From the NCBI GenBank assembly GCA_036251205.1, contig CP133958.1:62001-126000 (forward strand): 64,000 nucleotides of DNA. The letters run 5' to 3'. How positions within the stretch are numbered: position 1 is the first letter of the stretch; every line of letters begins with the position of its first letter. A model generated the notes under the pieces. That model saw only the letters and a list, made by a program, of their open reading frames with translations, was not told the origin of the DNA and did not search any database. A program made the translations under genes and the position numbers. Shown piece by piece: positions 62,765 through 64,000 of the stretch. This DNA is from Orbaceae bacterium BiB (GTDB lineage Bacteria > Pseudomonadota > Gammaproteobacteria > Enterobacterales > Orbaceae).

Positions 62765-62911
62765 TCAATTATGATATATTTCTATTCTACATGTTTTTAT
62801 TATTGCTTCTGTCTTTGACTCTTTAACATTGAGCCCTATACAAATATTAATAAACGTTTTACTCATTAGCCCGCAATCGCTACTCGACTGAGTAGATATC
62901 AGTTCAATCAT
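62765..62911 (-). pseudogene. Possible remnant of a coding sequence
   Basis: The 449-base gap between yagU and the EIIA gene contains a minus-strand frame open for about 70 codons (to about 62975). It includes FNMIELISTQSSSDCGLMSK and a balanced mix of polar, Cys and hydrophobic residues unlike random AT-rich DNA. An ATG at 62911 gives 48 residues, but it has no ribosome site. It could be the decayed 3' end of a gene. I do not recognise a family. Confidence 0.25.
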
Positions 62912-63127
62912 ATTAAAATCGGTGCGAGTTTGTATGAATTTTTTGGCCGAGGATACATTTAAATAAGGATATTTTTAAAATTTTAACTTCAAATATATAT
63001 GATATTGGTGATAAGATGAAAACCAATTTAGTTGGGTATTAATAAATTTTAAAATAGATTTTTAGATTATTGCATAATTGTTAAATGACTCGAATTATGC
63101 ATAGATTCATTGATTAAGGAGAGATAG

Positions 63128-63616
63128 ATGTTTGGCTTATTTAAGAGAAAGCAAAAACAAGTAGCGCTTTTTTCGGTATGTGATGGCATATTAAAATCGA
63201 TAGAAAAAGTTAATGATACTGTATTTGCTGATAAAATTATGGGCGATGGATTTGCCGTTACGCCTGTTAGTGGTAGAGTCAGCATTAATTCACCGATTAA
63301 AGGAAAGGTGATGAGTATTTTCCCAACTAAACATGCTATTACTTTTGTTACTGATGAAGGTGTTGAAGGTCTAGTTCATATGGGAATTGACACGGTTGCT
63401 TTAAAAGGTGACGGTTTTAATATCTTTGTCGAAGAAGGTCAAAGTGTCGATCACAATACGCGTCTTGCTGAAATGAATGTTGATTTTATTCTCGAGCAAG
63501 GTAAAGATACTGATATTATCACTGTTTTCACTAATTTAGATGAAAATAAAAAACTTGCAATATCCGAAACTGGAGATGTAAAAAAAGCCCAATCAATAGG
63601 CTGCATCACACTTTAA
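63128..63616 (+). CDS. PTS glucose-type EIIA protein, stand-alone
   Basis: Phosphocarrier of the EIIA(Glc)/Crr family, which takes a phosphate from HPr and can also regulate other transporters. The phosphorylated histidine is His84 in LVHMGIDTVALKGDGF, with the paired His69 in TKHAITF; GDGFAVTPVSG also matches. It has 162 residues (Crr 169). AAGGAGAG lies seven bases before the ATG. It is not next to ptsH-ptsI, and no EIIB or EIIC is adjacent, so it may be the general Crr or a second, specialised copy. The basic N terminus (FKRKQKQ) differs from E. coli Crr. Confidence 0.88.
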   Translation: MFGLFKRKQKQVALFSVCDGILKSIEKVNDTVFADKIMGDGFAVTPVSGRVSINSPIKGKVMSIFPTKHAITFVTDEGVEGLVHMGIDTVALKGDGFNIFVEEGQSVDHNTRLAEMNVDFILEQGKDTDIITVFTNLDENKKLAISETGDVKKAQSIGCITL

Positions 63617-63631
63617 ATCCTGTTGCTTAGT

Positions 63632-63675
63632 ATATAAATAGATTAATAAGGTAACTCGATTTAATCTATTTATAT
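63632..63675 (+). other. 15-bp perfect inverted repeat after the EIIA gene
   Basis: ATATAAATAGATTAA (63632-63646) and its exact complement (63661-63675) flank a 14-base loop. It starts 15 bases after the stop codon and probably acts as a 3' hairpin or weak terminator, although no T-run follows immediately. Confidence 0.5.
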
Positions 63676-63809
63676 CCTCTTTTATTACAGCCAATGTCCA
63701 TAAAAAATGAGTAATGTCAAAGAGTATTAACCATAAAAAGTTGGTGCATCTTGCTTGAAATTCAATTTTTCTTCATTTATACTTAGCCGACTAATTAAAT
63801 TTTGGTGTA

Positions 63810-64000
63810 ATGATGGATTATAAAGCAAGAATATTACCAACGAGAGATGCATTATCTCGTGTACAAAAACAAGGAAATTTAGATACTGACGTTTCTGGTA
63901 TTGATCTTGTTTTAAATTTAATTACTACGGCAGATTTAATTCGTGCCAGTATTTATAAACAACTAACTGAAAATCATGGTATATCAGAAGGCAAATTTGC
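63810..64000 (+). CDS. MarR-family transcriptional regulator (3' truncated by window)
   Basis: The frame is open from ATG 63810 (or the adjacent ATG 63813) to the window end, giving about 63 residues: MDYKARILPTRDALSRVQKQ, then VSGIDLVLNLITTADLIRAS and HGISEGKFA. The last part resembles the start of the MarR winged-helix dimerisation and DNA-binding region, where a long helix is followed by GLSEGRFALL. The rest of the protein is outside the window, so the family call is moderate and the ligand unknown. Confidence 0.65.
   Translation, partial: MMDYKARILPTRDALSRVQKQGNLDTDVSGIDLVLNLITTADLIRASIYKQLTENHGISEGKF

Overview
The window is AT-rich DNA from a gammaproteobacterium. Nearly every gene has a close counterpart in Enterobacterales and Pasteurellales, and several neighbourhoods match Escherichia coli: psd-mscM, zipA-ligA, hemC-hemD-hemX-hemY, purB-hflD-mnmA and aceE-aceF-lpd. 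The low GC, a homo-oligomeric ATP sulfurylase, a clostridial/lactobacillal-looking L-lactate dehydrogenase and sugar phosphotransferase genes fit a host-associated lineage such as Orbaceae (Gilliamella, Frischella, Orbus). That placement is an inference from memory of gene content, not a database result.

Layout. 1-1019: end of a fructose-type PTS permease. 1210-11695: a compact sulfate assimilation island, with sbp-cysT-cysW-cysA on the plus strand and a cysB-like regulator plus sat-cysH-cysJ-cysI on the minus strand. 11949-12024: tRNA-Asn. 12190-14297: a LOG-family nucleoside hydrolase and murJ. 14344-17371: three tandem paralogues of an unrecognised membrane protein, two of them frameshifted. 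17413-24560: dnaB, psd, an MscM-like channel and rep. 24606-30359: an aldo-keto reductase and an AcrAB-type efflux pump. 30706-40708: zipA, ligA, luxS, a small tautomerase, blc, yggL, rhlE, L-lactate dehydrogenase, azlCD and gdhA. 40781-48086: minus-strand haem genes, purB, hflD and mnmA. 48219-49317: an isolated Mu-like repressor/Ner pair with operator-like repeats. 49398-53815: tpiA, zapB and a DUF2868-DUF3482-nlpC unit. 54059-61740: lipB-lipA divergent from aceE-aceF-lpd, with an attenuator-like leader before aceE. 62166-64000: a YagU-like protein, an orphan EIIA(Glc)-type protein and the start of a MarR-family regulator.

How the genes work together. The sulfate island takes up sulfate, activates it with Sat, reduces the activated form with CysH and reduces sulfite to sulfide with CysJI; APS kinase (cysC) and sirohaem synthase (cysG) are not in the window. 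lipB-lipA make the lipoyl cofactor used by the pyruvate dehydrogenase complex encoded next to them. Haem, cell-division and DNA-maintenance genes are ordinary housekeeping. No transposase, CRISPR array, rRNA or replication origin was seen.

The points most worth following up are the possible attenuator in front of aceE, the frameshifted tandem membrane-protein family, the compact CysH with no APS kinase nearby, the isolated repressor/Ner pair, and the DUF2868/DUF3482 GTPase unit fused by overlap to nlpC.
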